Positions 28,298 through 37,109 of a stretch of 64,000 nucleotides of DNA are shown here, one piece after another. The translations under genes and the position numbers were made by a program. Within the stretch, counting starts at the first letter, position 1, and each line of letters starts with the position of its first letter. Source of the stretch: Roseitranquillus sp963749675. Lineage in GTDB: Bacteria; Pseudomonadota; Alphaproteobacteria; Rhodobacterales; Rhodobacteraceae. The stretch lies in NCBI GenBank assembly GCA_963749675.1, contig CAVVNT010000001.1, positions 806,001 to 870,000 on the forward strand, given 5' to 3'. The notes beneath the pieces are model-generated. The model did no database searches, was not told the DNA's origin, and saw nothing but the letters and a program-made list of their open reading frames with translations.

Positions 28298-28870
28298 ACT
28301 GCAGCCGAGCTGGTACGCACGGCGCTGCCTGACGAGGCGAAGGACAAGCCCCTCGAGGTGTGGTTTCAGGACGAGGCGCGTGTCGGCCAGCAGGCGACGC
28401 TCACACGGGTCTGGGCGAAGCGCGGCACACGCCCGCGCGCGCCCGCGCGACACCCGCTACCAATGGCCTACATCTTCGGCGCGGTCTGCCCGGACCGCGG
28501 CGTGGCCGCGGGTCTCGTCATGCCCTTCGCCGATACCGGCGCGATGAACGACCACCTCGCCGAAATCGCCCGCACCGTCGCGCCCGGCGCCCACGCCGTC
28601 CTCCTCCTCGACGGCGCCGGCTGGCACCGCGGACACGCACTGGTCGTCCCGGAGAACGTCTCCCTCGTCGTGCTCCCGCCGTACAGCCCGGAGCTGAACC
28701 CGGTCGAGAACGTCTGGCAGTACCTGCGGGCGAACTGGCTCGCGATCAGCGTCTTCGACCACAACGACGCCATCGTCGATGCCTGCTGCAACGCGTGGAA
28801 CCGATTTGCCGAACGCCCCGACCTCGTCTCCTCCATCGCCTTCCGGCAATGGGCACAGGTCAATCCGTAG

Positions 28871-29029
28871 GGCCGTTAGTATCAGGTGATCCGCCAGCCG
28901 TCGATCGGCTCGATCGTCGGCGCCGCAAGCTGTAGGAAGCCTTACCCGCTCGGTCGGCGCCGGGCGGGGCATCCCGGCGTCGGGGCAGCGCGCGGGCGGC
29001 AGTCCACCCATGCGCGCCCGCAGTCGGCC
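28871..29029. other. Spacer between IS630 and the CoA-transferase gene
   Basis: No gene that I can support. It contains the unresolved right end of IS630 and the downstream region of the convergent CoA-transferase. Confidence 0.4.
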
Positions 29030-30970
29030 TCAGCTTTCCGGGCCGTCCGTGGGCTTGAGTGACGAGTGAGCCTCTACCTCCGAGCGGTAGATCATGCGCT
29101 GCCGGTCGTCGGACAGGGCATGACCGAGCTTGCGCCGCAGAAAGGCGGACGTGGAGTACCGTGAGACCTGGCCATAGAACCGATCCTCGAGGTCGGCGAC
29201 CAGATCGCTCCAGTCGGTCTCCACGTCCTCATCGATCTCGGTCTGGTCGTAGTTCACGACGACGTCGACGCGCCGGCCAATGGGTTCGCATGCCGCCTCT
29301 ACCCGCTCTTTCACCACCTCGATGTCGCGGATCGTGCGGATGCGCATCTTGGCGAGATTGACGAAGAGCAGGCCCTTTTCTTCGTCGAAGACGATGCGCG
29401 TCGCGATGTCGAGGTGCAGCAGATCCCGCTTGAGGTCCATCGGCGCCTCGCGGAAGAGGCGAATGTCCATCTGCCGCGGTTCGCCGACGAGCGGCTGGAA
29501 CGCCATCCGGTCCAGTATGTCGGCCTTCAGGTCCAGGCCCGGTGCCACCTCGATCAAGCGCAAGCCCTCGGGCTCGAGCCGGAACACCGCCCGCTCGGTC
29601 ACGAAGAGAACCGGTTGCCCGAGGCGCCGTGCCCGCTCGCCCGAAAAGGTCACCTGTTGGACCTGCTCGCCGAACTTGCGCGCGCGCCCCTCGGTCGCGA
29701 TCCGAAGGACTCCGTCCGAGACGGCCACGTCGAGGCCACCTGCAGTAAAGGTCCCCGCGAAGATCACATGGCGGGCGTTCTGCGAGATATTGATGAAGCC
29801 GCCCGCCCCGGCGAGCTTCGTGCCGAAGCGAGAGACGTTGACGTTGCCCTCGGCGTCGGTCTCCGCCATGCCGAGCACGGCGAGGTCCAGCCCGCCGCCG
29901 TCATAGAAGTCGAACTGCTGGTTCTGGGCGATGATGGCCTCGGTGTTCGTTGCCGCGCCGAAGTCGAGCCCCGAAGCCGGCTCTCCGCCGACGACGCCCG
30001 GCTCTGCGGTCAGGGTCACGTGGTCCAGCAGACCCTCCTCCGACGCGACGCCCGCGACACCCTCGGGCATGCCGATGCCGAGATTGACGATGCCGCCGAT
30101 CGGAAGCTCGAACGCTGCCCGGCGGGAGATGACCTTGCGTGCGTCGAGCGGCAGCGGCCTGCGACCCTCGGCCGGCGCCCGGTAGCGGTTGGTGTAGAAG
30201 CGCGAGTACTGCGTCGCGTAGGTCTGCGGATGCAGCTCCGGCGGAGCCACCACAACCGCATCGACCAGCGCCCCCGGGATCTCGACGTCGCGCGCCGGCA
30301 GCGATCCGGCCGCCACGATCTCGTCGACCTGGACGATGACGATCCCGCCGGAGTTCCGGGCCGCCATGGCCTGCGCCAGGTTGTCGAGGATCAGCGCCTC
30401 CCGCTCCATCGTGACGTTGCCGCGTTCGTCGGCGGTGGAGCCGCGCAGCAGCGCCACTTTGATCGGCATCGCCTTGTAGAACAGCCACTCCGACCCGCCC
30501 AGTTCGACCAGCTCGACGAGGTCCTCGGTCGTGACCGCGTTGACCTTGCCGCCACCGAGGCGCGGATCGACGAAGGTCTCGAGCCCGACGTGCGTCAGCG
30601 TTCCGGGCTTTCCGGCCGCGATGTCGCGGTAGAGATGCGAGATCACGCCCTGCGGAAAGTTGTAGCCTTCGATCTCGCCGGCGAGCACCTGCGCGCCGAG
30701 CTTGGGAATCAGGCCCCAATGACCGCCCACGACCCGCTTGATCAGTCCCTTGGGTGCCAGACGGTTGAGCCCGCGCTCCTTCCCGTCTCCCTGCCCGGCG
30801 GCGAAGAGCAGTGTCAGATCGCGCGGCTCCGCATGTTCCTCGAACCGGTCGCCGAGCGCCTTGAGCAGCGCGTCCGGCACACCTATGCCGACGAACCCGG
30901 ATGTCGTGATGGTGTCGCCGCTTTGAACGAGAGCTGCGGCATCTTCCAGCGAGACGATTTTCTTCGGCAC
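29030..30970 (-). CDS. Acyl-CoA:carboxylate CoA-transferase (YdiF/Pct type)
   Basis: 646 residues in two fused CoA-transferase halves: the first around SGDTITTSGFVGIGVPDAL and the second starting near RAAFELPIGGIVNLGIGMPEG, with the active-site Glu segment TAEPGVVGGEPASG and QFDFYDGGGLDLAVLG. The enzyme moves CoA between short-chain acids such as acetate, propionate or acetoacetate. About 100 extra residues at the C-terminus follow the usual fold. The GTG at 30970 with GGGGA before it matches the conserved start VPKKIVSLEDA; a longer frame to 31111 lacks support. Divergent from the TRAP genes. Confidence 0.9.
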   Translation of the reverse strand: MPKKIVSLEDAAALVQSGDTITTSGFVGIGVPDALLKALGDRFEEHAEPRDLTLLFAAGQGDGKERGLNRLAPKGLIKRVVGGHWGLIPKLGAQVLAGEIEGYNFPQGVISHLYRDIAAGKPGTLTHVGLETFVDPRLGGGKVNAVTTEDLVELVELGGSEWLFYKAMPIKVALLRGSTADERGNVTMEREALILDNLAQAMAARNSGGIVIVQVDEIVAAGSLPARDVEIPGALVDAVVVAPPELHPQTYATQYSRFYTNRYRAPAEGRRPLPLDARKVISRRAAFELPIGGIVNLGIGMPEGVAGVASEEGLLDHVTLTAEPGVVGGEPASGLDFGAATNTEAIIAQNQQFDFYDGGGLDLAVLGMAETDAEGNVNVSRFGTKLAGAGGFINISQNARHVIFAGTFTAGGLDVAVSDGVLRIATEGRARKFGEQVQQVTFSGERARRLGQPVLFVTERAVFRLEPEGLRLIEVAPGLDLKADILDRMAFQPLVGEPRQMDIRLFREAPMDLKRDLLHLDIATRIVFDEEKGLLFVNLAKMRIRTIRDIEVVKERVEAACEPIGRRVDVVVNYDQTEIDEDVETDWSDLVADLEDRFYGQVSRYSTSAFLRRKLGHALSDDRQRMIYRSEVEAHSSLKPTDGPES

Positions 30971-31249
30971 TTCGGTCCCCCCGCGAGCCCTGTACACACT
31001 GGTCGGCACCGGAGCCGGCATCAAGGCCTCGTCGGTCCTGATGATGGAGGTTCCCGCTGTCCTCCGCCAAGGAGAGCGCTTGGTCAGGAATGCGACCGGT
31101 AGCGCCGACATCGTCCGGAAGGGTTTGCATTCCCCTTCGTGCCGGCGCCCGAAACGGGCGAGGCGGTTGACGTCGCGACCACGCGGTCAACGTTTGACAC
31201 CGGAAGTCCAAGCGACCATGCCTGCCAGCGGGAGGAAGGAGCCGGCGCG
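30971..31249. promoter_or_regulatory. Divergent promoter region, CoA-transferase / dctQMP
   Basis: 279 bases between two divergent starts. No gene is supported. It must contain promoters for both units; I could not assign -35/-10 boxes with confidence. Confidence 0.4.
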
Positions 31250-31747
31250 ATGGTCATCGTCAGAGCAATCGACAGACTGAACGAAGCGGTGGGGCGCGTC
31301 GTCTGCCTCGTCGCGGCGCTGTTCGCCGTCATCATCATCTACGATGTCGTGATGCGGTACGTCTTCAATGCGCCGACGCGGTGGGCGTTCGATGTGTCGA
31401 AGCAGCTCTACGGATTCTATTTCGTCATGCTGGGAGGCTACGCGCTGCGACACCAGGCGCACGTTCGGGTTGACCTCGTCACCAACGCGCTGTCGGCCGG
31501 CGTGCGCCGCTGGGTCGAGATAGTCGGCTACGCCGTATTCTTCTTCCCCTTCGCGTGGGTCTTCCTCACCCGTTCCTACGCCTTCGCGTTGACTTCGTGG
31601 ACACAGCGCGAGGTGACCTATGGGGCGATTCAGATGCCAGTCTATCCACTGAAGGCCGCGCTCTGCCTCGCAGCGGCGCTGCTGCTGCTGCAGGGAATCT
31701 CGGAGACGCTCAAGCTGATCGTCAACCGAGGCGACGACACACCATGA
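31250..31747 (+). CDS. dctQ: TRAP transporter small permease subunit (DctQ)
   Basis: 165 residues with four membrane helices, including RVVCLVAALFAVIIIYDVV and the DctQ-typical FDVSKQLYGFYFVMLGGYAL. The start ATG at 31250 follows GGAGGAAGGAG; earlier in-frame codons have no homology. The stop overlaps the dctM start (ATGA). Confidence 0.92.
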   Translation: MVIVRAIDRLNEAVGRVVCLVAALFAVIIIYDVVMRYVFNAPTRWAFDVSKQLYGFYFVMLGGYALRHQAHVRVDLVTNALSAGVRRWVEIVGYAVFFFPFAWVFLTRSYAFALTSWTQREVTYGAIQMPVYPLKAALCLAAALLLLQGISETLKLIVNRGDDTP

Positions 31748-33066
31748 GCCCCGAGATCATCGCGCTTTGCATGTTCGGCTTCCTGCTGGCCGGGCTGTTC
31801 ATGGGGCATCCGCTGGCGTTCGTCCTCGGCAGCTCGGCCGTGTTCGGCGCTGTCATCGCCGGCAAGACGATGGTTCTCGGCATCCTCATCAACCGCATCT
31901 TTGGCGACGTTCTCGACAACTACACCCTGATCGCGATCCCACTGTTCGTGCTGATGGCGAACTTCCTGTCGAACTCCGGCGTCACGGACCGAATGTTCGA
32001 AAGCCTTCGGCTGTTGATGTCGAGGGTCCGCGGCGGTCTTGCACTCGCGGTCGTGTTCATCTCGATCCTGCTTGCGGCGACGACGGGCATCATCGGGGCC
32101 TCGATCACCGTGATGGGCGTGATGGCGCTGAAGCCGATGCTCCGCTACGGCTACAGCCAGACGCTGACCACGGGCGTGATCGCCGCGTCAGGCTGCCTCG
32201 GCATCCTGATTCCGCCGTCGATCATGCTGATCCTGATGGCGAGCTACTCGCCGCTGTCCGTAGGCGAGCTCTTCGCCGGCGCAATGATCCCCGGCGTCGC
32301 GCTCGGGCTGCTCTATGCCGGGTGGGTCGCTGTCCTCTCCATCATCCGCCCGGATATGGCTCCGTCGGTCGAGCCGGAGGAGCGGGTCTCGCGCGGTGAA
32401 CTCTGGCGGATGCTCGCGGTCGAGGCACTGCCGCCTCTGGTGCTGATCTTCGGCATCCTCGGCTCGCTGCTCGCCGGCGTCGCCACCGCGACCGAAGCCT
32501 CGGCCATCGGCGCGGCGTTGGCGCTGGTCATCGTCATCGTGCGTCGTCGCTTCACCTGGGCCAGCTTCTACGACGCGCTCAAGGACACCGGAAAGACCTC
32601 GGCGATGATCCTCTTCATCGTCGTCGGCGCCACCGCCTTCACCGGCGTCTTCAACATCACCGGGGGCCTGCGGGCTACGCAGGAGATGATGCGCGCGCTC
32701 GACATGGAGCCGTGGATGCTGATCGCGACGATGATGTTCATCGTCTTCATCCTCGGCGCCTTCCTCGACTGGACCGGCATCGTGCTGCTGTCGTTCCCGA
32801 TCTTCCTGCCGATCGTGCAGGAAATGGAGGGCGTCAGCCTGCTCTGGTTCGTGGTGCTGATGGCGGTGGTCCTGCAGACCTCGTTCCTGACCCCACCCTT
32901 CGGATACGCGCTGTTCTACCTGCGCGCCATCGCTCCGCCCGAGGTCCGCACCTCGAGCATCATCAAGGGCGTCCTGCCCTTCATCGTCCTGATCGTGATG
33001 ATGTGCGTGCTCGTGGCCTTCGTGCCGGGTCTCGTGACCTGGCTGCCGGCGGCCATCTACCAATAG
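31744..33066 (+). CDS. dctM: TRAP transporter large permease subunit (DctM)
   Basis: 440 residues with about 12 hydrophobic spans. Typical segments: LLAGLFMGHPLAFVLG near the start and SGCLGILIPPSIMLILMASY in the middle. It carries the substrate pathway of a DctP-type TRAP importer together with the small subunit. It ends 17 bases before the receptor gene. Confidence 0.94.
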   Translation: MSPEIIALCMFGFLLAGLFMGHPLAFVLGSSAVFGAVIAGKTMVLGILINRIFGDVLDNYTLIAIPLFVLMANFLSNSGVTDRMFESLRLLMSRVRGGLALAVVFISILLAATTGIIGASITVMGVMALKPMLRYGYSQTLTTGVIAASGCLGILIPPSIMLILMASYSPLSVGELFAGAMIPGVALGLLYAGWVAVLSIIRPDMAPSVEPEERVSRGELWRMLAVEALPPLVLIFGILGSLLAGVATATEASAIGAALALVIVIVRRRFTWASFYDALKDTGKTSAMILFIVVGATAFTGVFNITGGLRATQEMMRALDMEPWMLIATMMFIVFILGAFLDWTGIVLLSFPIFLPIVQEMEGVSLLWFVVLMAVVLQTSFLTPPFGYALFYLRAIAPPEVRTSSIIKGVLPFIVLIVMMCVLVAFVPGLVTWLPAAIYQ

Positions 33067-33083
33067 TGAAAGGAGCCTTCCTC

Positions 33084-34179
33084 ATGACGCTGAAACTCAC
33101 CCTGTCCGGCGCCGCGTTCGGGGCGCTGGTCCTCTCGGGACCCGCGGTCGCGCAGCAGACCTGGCAGATGACCACCACCTGGCCGTCCTCGCTCGAGCTC
33201 ATCGCAATCGACCAGCACTTCGTCGAACTCGCCAACCAACTGGCCGGCGACGACCTCCAGATCGAGTTCTACGAAGGGGGGGCGCTGGTCCCGGCTGGGG
33301 AGGTCTTCGGGGCCGTGCAGTCGGGCACCATCCAGGCGGGCGCCGACTGGCCCGGCTACTGGGCCGGCCGCGACGCCGCATTCTCGCCGCTGGCGACGAC
33401 GCCCGCGCTGTTCAACGCGGTCGACTACGTCAACTGGATCCAGCAATGGGGCGGCGACGAGCTCTACGATGAGATCTATGGCCAGTTCGGGATGGTCTAC
33501 CTGCCCTATGGCGTCACCAACAACGAGTTCGGGCTTTCGCACGAACGAGCCGATCCGTTCGCTCGAGGACCTGCAGGGAAAGCGCCTGCGCCTCTCCGGC
33601 CTGGAGCAGGGCCGCATCCTGGAGAAGCTCGGCGGCAACCAGGTCTCGATGGCGGGTGGCGAGATCTATCAGGCGCTGGAGCGCGGCGTCATCGACGGCG
33701 CCGAGTTCTCGACCCCCAACGTCGACTGGTCGGCCGGCTTCCAGCAGGTCACGGACTACTGGGCGACGCCGGGATGGCACCAGTCCGCTTCGGTCTTCGG
33801 CGTGATGATCAACCAGCAGGCCTGGGACCAGCTCTCGGACGACACCAGGGAGAAGTTGCAGATCGCCGCTGACGCCACGCTCCTGTGGTCGCTGGCATTC
33901 ACCGAGAAGCGCGCCACCGAAGCCTATGGTCAGTTCGAAGGAGCTCTCGAGGAGATCACGCGCTACGACGACGCTGCGCTCGAGGAAATCCAGGCGATGG
34001 CGAACGAGACGATCGAAGAGGTCTCCTGCGAGAACCCGAACTCGGCCAAGGTTTACCTCAGCATGCTCGAGTACCTTGACGACTATTCGAGCTGGCGCGA
34101 GGCGTCGGCGCCCTACAACCTCGGCCGGACACCTAACGGCCCCGACATCGAGGCCATCCGGGCCTGCGCCCCGGAGTAG
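33084..34179 (+). pseudogene. dctP: TRAP transporter solute-binding protein (DctP), frameshifted in this sequence
   Basis: About 364 residues over two frames. Start ATG at 33084 with AAAGGAG upstream; signal peptide to SGPAVAQQ. The mature protein opens WQMTTTWPSSLELIAIDQHF, and GGALVPAGEVFGAVQSGTI carries the DctP lining. An extra T at 33535-33537 (GGGCTTTCGC) breaks the frame after NNEFG; the remainder (EPIRSLEDLQGKRLRLSG to the end) is normal, including SCENPNSAKVYLSMLEYL. The family member resembles the mandelate/alpha-keto-acid binding group of DctP receptors; the ligand is not determinable. Confidence 0.88.
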
Positions 34180-34196
34180 GCTTCTCACGTCATCCC

Positions 34197-34235
34197 GAGG
34201 GGCTCGGCCGGAGAGAAGTCTGGCCGAGCCTCTTC
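34197..34235 (+). terminator. Hairpin terminator after dctP
   Basis: GGCTCGGCC (34201-34209) pairs with GGCCGAGCC (34222-34230), a 9-bp GC-rich stem with extra wobble pairs, and is followed by TCTTCT. It lies 17 bases after the dctP stop. Confidence 0.7.
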
Positions 34236-34631
34236 TGCACGATCGCTGCGCCCCTGACTGGCAACGTGGCCCGTCGGCAGCACGAGCGCTCGCGAATTTC
34301 AGATCAAACTTTCCGGCGCGCCGGAAGCGGACAATCCCGAGCGGATTTTTGCAGCACCCAAAGACCTCCGGATTACCATCGCTGCCGACCGCCGATCGGC
34401 GCGTCCGGCACGGGGCCGCCACCCGCGTTGCACACGCCGGCAAGGCAGGGGAGGATGATCCGACGACAGGTCGCCCACGCTTGAGTCGGATGCGGGCCGG
34501 TTGGAAAAAGAGGGTTGAGTCTAGGTGCTGCGCAATACCTGCATGGCGCGACGGCAACACGAGGAAGGCGTACTCGAGGCGTCGAAGGCGCCCCGCCAGG
34601 GCCTGCGCCGCGGAGCGGTCGCGCCTTGTCC
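34236..34631. other. Non-coding stretch upstream of the aldehyde dehydrogenase
   Basis: Nearly 400 bases after the dctP terminator. Short open frames exist but show no coding pattern. It probably holds the promoter of the aldehyde dehydrogenase. An alternative start for that protein at 34515 falls in this stretch but would add 39 residues without homology. Confidence 0.4.
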
Positions 34632-36020
34632 GTGACGGATCAGGGTGAGCTGAACTCCGGTCTCGATGAGCTCCATGCCGCGTTCGCCGCGCTTCGAGAT
34701 GTCGGTCCACCTGTCGATCTGTCGGAGCGCCGCGCGCATCTTTCGGCGCTGTCGTCGGCGGTACGGGACGCTGCGGATGACTTCGTCGCCGCGATCGACG
34801 GCGATTTCGAGGGGCGACCGCGTGCCGAGACCATGCTGGCCGAGGTCGGGATGGTGGTCGAGAACATCCGCTGGACGTCGCGGCGGCTCCAGCGCTGGAC
34901 GCGGCCCGAACGCGTGGCGCTTTCGCCGGAGTTCTGGCCGTCTCGCGGACGGTGTGAGCGTGTGCCTCTCGGCCTCGTCGCGATCCTTTCGCCCTGGAAC
35001 TATCCGGTGCAGCTGTCTCTGGTGCCGCTCGTCGCGGCATTGGCTGCCGGCAACCGTGCCATCCTGCGGCCGTCGGAGTTCACGCCGCGAACGTCCGCGC
35101 TGCTGCGCGAGGTCGTCGAGAGGGCTGTCGGTACGCGGGTGCGCGTCGTCCTCGGTGGCAGCGACGTGGCGAAGGCATTGACGGGCCTGCCGCTCGATGG
35201 GCTGTTCTTCACCGGGTCGTCCGCAACGGGTCGCCACGTGATGGCGGCGGCGGCGGAGCATTTGACACCCGTCACTCTGGAGCTCGGCGGGAAATCACCG
35301 GCGATCGTGTTGCCGGACGCGAGCCTCGATCGCGCGGCCCAGTCGATCGCGGCGGGCAAGCTGCTTAACGCGGGTCAGACCTGTGTGGCGCCGGACTACG
35401 TCATGGCGCCTGCCGCCATGGTGTCCGACCTGGTCGAGGCTCTGAAGCGGTCCGTCGCGCACCTCTATCCGGACCCTGCCGGTGGAGACTACGCGGCCAT
35501 CGCCAAGCCGACCGACCGGGAGCGGCTGACCTCCCTTCTGAACGGTGTCGACGCGGTACCCCTCATGGCGGAGATGCCTCCACCGCCGCGCCTCGGCGCT
35601 TGGGCAGTCATCGATCCGGACATCGACACACCCCTGATGCGCGAGGAGATCTTCGGCCCGATCCTGCCGATCGTGCCCTACGGCGACCCTGCCGAGGCCT
35701 CGGCCTTCGTGAATTCGCGGCCGACGCCTCTCGCTCTCTACGTTTACGGCCGCAGTGGGAAGGCCTGTGAGCAGGTCATTGCGGCGACGCGATCCGGCGA
35801 TGCGATGATCAACGACTGCGTGCTGCACGTCGCCTCCCACGCCCTGCCCTTCGGTGGCGCGGGTGAATCCGGGATCGGGGCCTACCACGGCGAGGAGGGG
35901 TTTCGCGCCTTCACGCGCCCGCGCAGCGTCCTCGTCCGGTCGCGCTTCGCGCCGCTTGGCCTGGCGCGGCCGCCCTACGGAGCTGCCGTTGAGCGCATCA
36001 TCCGCTACCTTCTGCGGTGA
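34632..36020 (+). CDS. Aldehyde dehydrogenase (coniferyl-aldehyde dehydrogenase-like), probable carotenoid aldehyde oxidase
   Basis: 462 residues with GTG start at 34632. NAD-binding segment ILSPWNYPVQLSLVPLVAAL, catalytic base Glu in LELGGKSPAIVL, nucleophile Cys in NAGQTCVAPDYV, EEIFGPILPIVPY, and a C-terminal hydrophobic end as in membrane-associated class 3 ALDHs. By sequence alone it is a coniferyl/fatty-aldehyde type enzyme. By context it could oxidise the terminal aldehyde of a C30 carotenoid to the acid, as AldH does in staphyloxanthin synthesis. It converges on, and overlaps by 23 bases, the sulfotransferase end of the carotenoid operon. Confidence 0.88.
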   Translation: MTDQGELNSGLDELHAAFAALRDVGPPVDLSERRAHLSALSSAVRDAADDFVAAIDGDFEGRPRAETMLAEVGMVVENIRWTSRRLQRWTRPERVALSPEFWPSRGRCERVPLGLVAILSPWNYPVQLSLVPLVAALAAGNRAILRPSEFTPRTSALLREVVERAVGTRVRVVLGGSDVAKALTGLPLDGLFFTGSSATGRHVMAAAAEHLTPVTLELGGKSPAIVLPDASLDRAAQSIAAGKLLNAGQTCVAPDYVMAPAAMVSDLVEALKRSVAHLYPDPAGGDYAAIAKPTDRERLTSLLNGVDAVPLMAEMPPPPRLGAWAVIDPDIDTPLMREEIFGPILPIVPYGDPAEASAFVNSRPTPLALYVYGRSGKACEQVIAATRSGDAMINDCVLHVASHALPFGGAGESGIGAYHGEEGFRAFTRPRSVLVRSRFAPLGLARPPYGAAVERIIRYLLR

Positions 36021-37109
36021 GCCGGGAATACGCCGCGAACTCTTCCGGCCATCGCCGTTGCAGGGCGCGCAGTTCCGATGCGGCGAGGGGACGATGCGAG
36101 GGGCTGTAGCCGCTTTTCCTCGCGCAGTAGCCGAGCGCGGCCGCGCAGGCGGCGTTGCCGCCCGGCAGATCCAGTTGGCGCCAGATCCGTTTCAGCGCCT
36201 GTTCGGGTGACGAAACTACCTCGGCGAATACCACTTCGGCGAACGCGTCGGGCGGAAGCGAATCGCGCGCCGCACGTACTGCGGCCATCACCTGCGGATA
36301 GGTCTCGAGAATCGCCGCATCCACGTTGGCCTCGGACGGGTCTTGCAGCGACATCTCGGTGAGGGTGATCCGGAACGCCCTCCGCGCGGCCTCCAGGACC
36401 TCCGCCGGGTCCCGGTGGATGTGGATCACCCGTGCGCCGGGGAAGAGGCGGATCAGCACGCCGACATTGGCGGTATAGGCTGGATTCTTGAGAAGGAGCG
36501 GCGCGTCACCCCGCCGGCCCATGGTTTGGACGTACCTGCGTATCGCACGCTCCCGTCGTGCCCGGCGGCCAGGTGTACCGAGATGCAGCAGGCCGTCTCG
36601 GTAGTCGCTGGCGACCGGCGCGGGAAGTGAAGGCGTGGAAGTAGGATAGCGGACCGGCATTTGCCAAGCCGATCTCGTCCTCGGTCGGGTCGTCGCCGCG
36701 CACCTCGACCTTGTCGATCAGCCGTGTACTGGGCAGCCGCGGTTCGACGAAGGGGCGCATGAACGGGCCGACCGTCCGCCGCTCCCACGGTAGGGCGGCG
36801 ATCACAGGTGGCACGGCGGTGAACGCGCCCGATGCGGCAAGCGCGTTGTGCAGGTGCGTGGCCGCTGCGCGGATGGCCAACGACAAAGACAGGCGGATGA
36901 CGCGGCGGAGCGACGACAAGGTCGAGAGCCGCTTCGGCAAGGGTGAAGGGCAGCCTGGCGAGCGAGCTCGCGGCCGCCAGTGCGAACGCCGGCAGCCGAC
37001 CTGGCGAAGGCGGTCCCCGCCGGAATACAAGCTCGGTCAGCGTCAATGGATCTGAGCCGCAAAGCGGATGAAATATCCGGTGCCACGGGAACGCGGCCTT
37101 ATCCGGCAT
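35998..37109 (-). pseudogene. Sulfotransferase family protein, two frameshifts in this sequence
   Basis: About 365 residues across three frames. N-terminal part: FVVGHPRSG, the 5'-phosphosulfate loop of PAPS-dependent sulfotransferases; then a shift near 36862 into LHNALAASGAFTAVPPVIAA and LIDKVEVRGDDPTEDEI; a second shift near 36628; then LLLKNPAYTANVGVLIRLFP and FPGARVIHIHRDPAEVLEA, the 3'-phosphate-binding region with conserved Arg. All family blocks are present in order, so the gene is probably intact apart from small indels. Start ATG at 37109 overlaps the glycosyltransferase end. It is the last gene of the carotenoid operon; the acceptor is not known. Confidence 0.8.

Larger units (their letters stand above)
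26435..28870 (+). pseudogene. IS630 family transposase split by insertion
   Basis: First part 26435-26923: helix-turn-helix N-terminus (SRRMLALALVLDGRSRTEAA, later RDWVHRDNGEGLAGLTDR) up to AQELYEN. Second part 28301-28870: FQDEARVGQQATLTRVWAKRG, DGAGWHRG and the PPYSPELNPVENVW motif holding the last two catalytic acids. Removing the insertion joins ELYEN to AAELVRTALPDEA, as in intact relatives, give or take two bases. Both halves look well preserved, so the interruption is probably recent. Confidence 0.88.
26425..28890 (+). mobile_element. IS630 family element interrupted by an IS110/IS1111 element
   Basis: The transposase gene of an IS630-type element is split at 26923/28298 by a 1.37-kb insertion. 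The left edge is set by the end of IS66 tnpB sequence; the right edge is only approximate (after the stop at 28870). No clear terminal inverted repeats could be fixed by eye. Confidence 0.65.

Noticed and set aside
28457..29011. Open frame antisense to the IS630 transposase
   Set aside because: It is a mirror of the well-conserved transposase codons and has no homology of its own.
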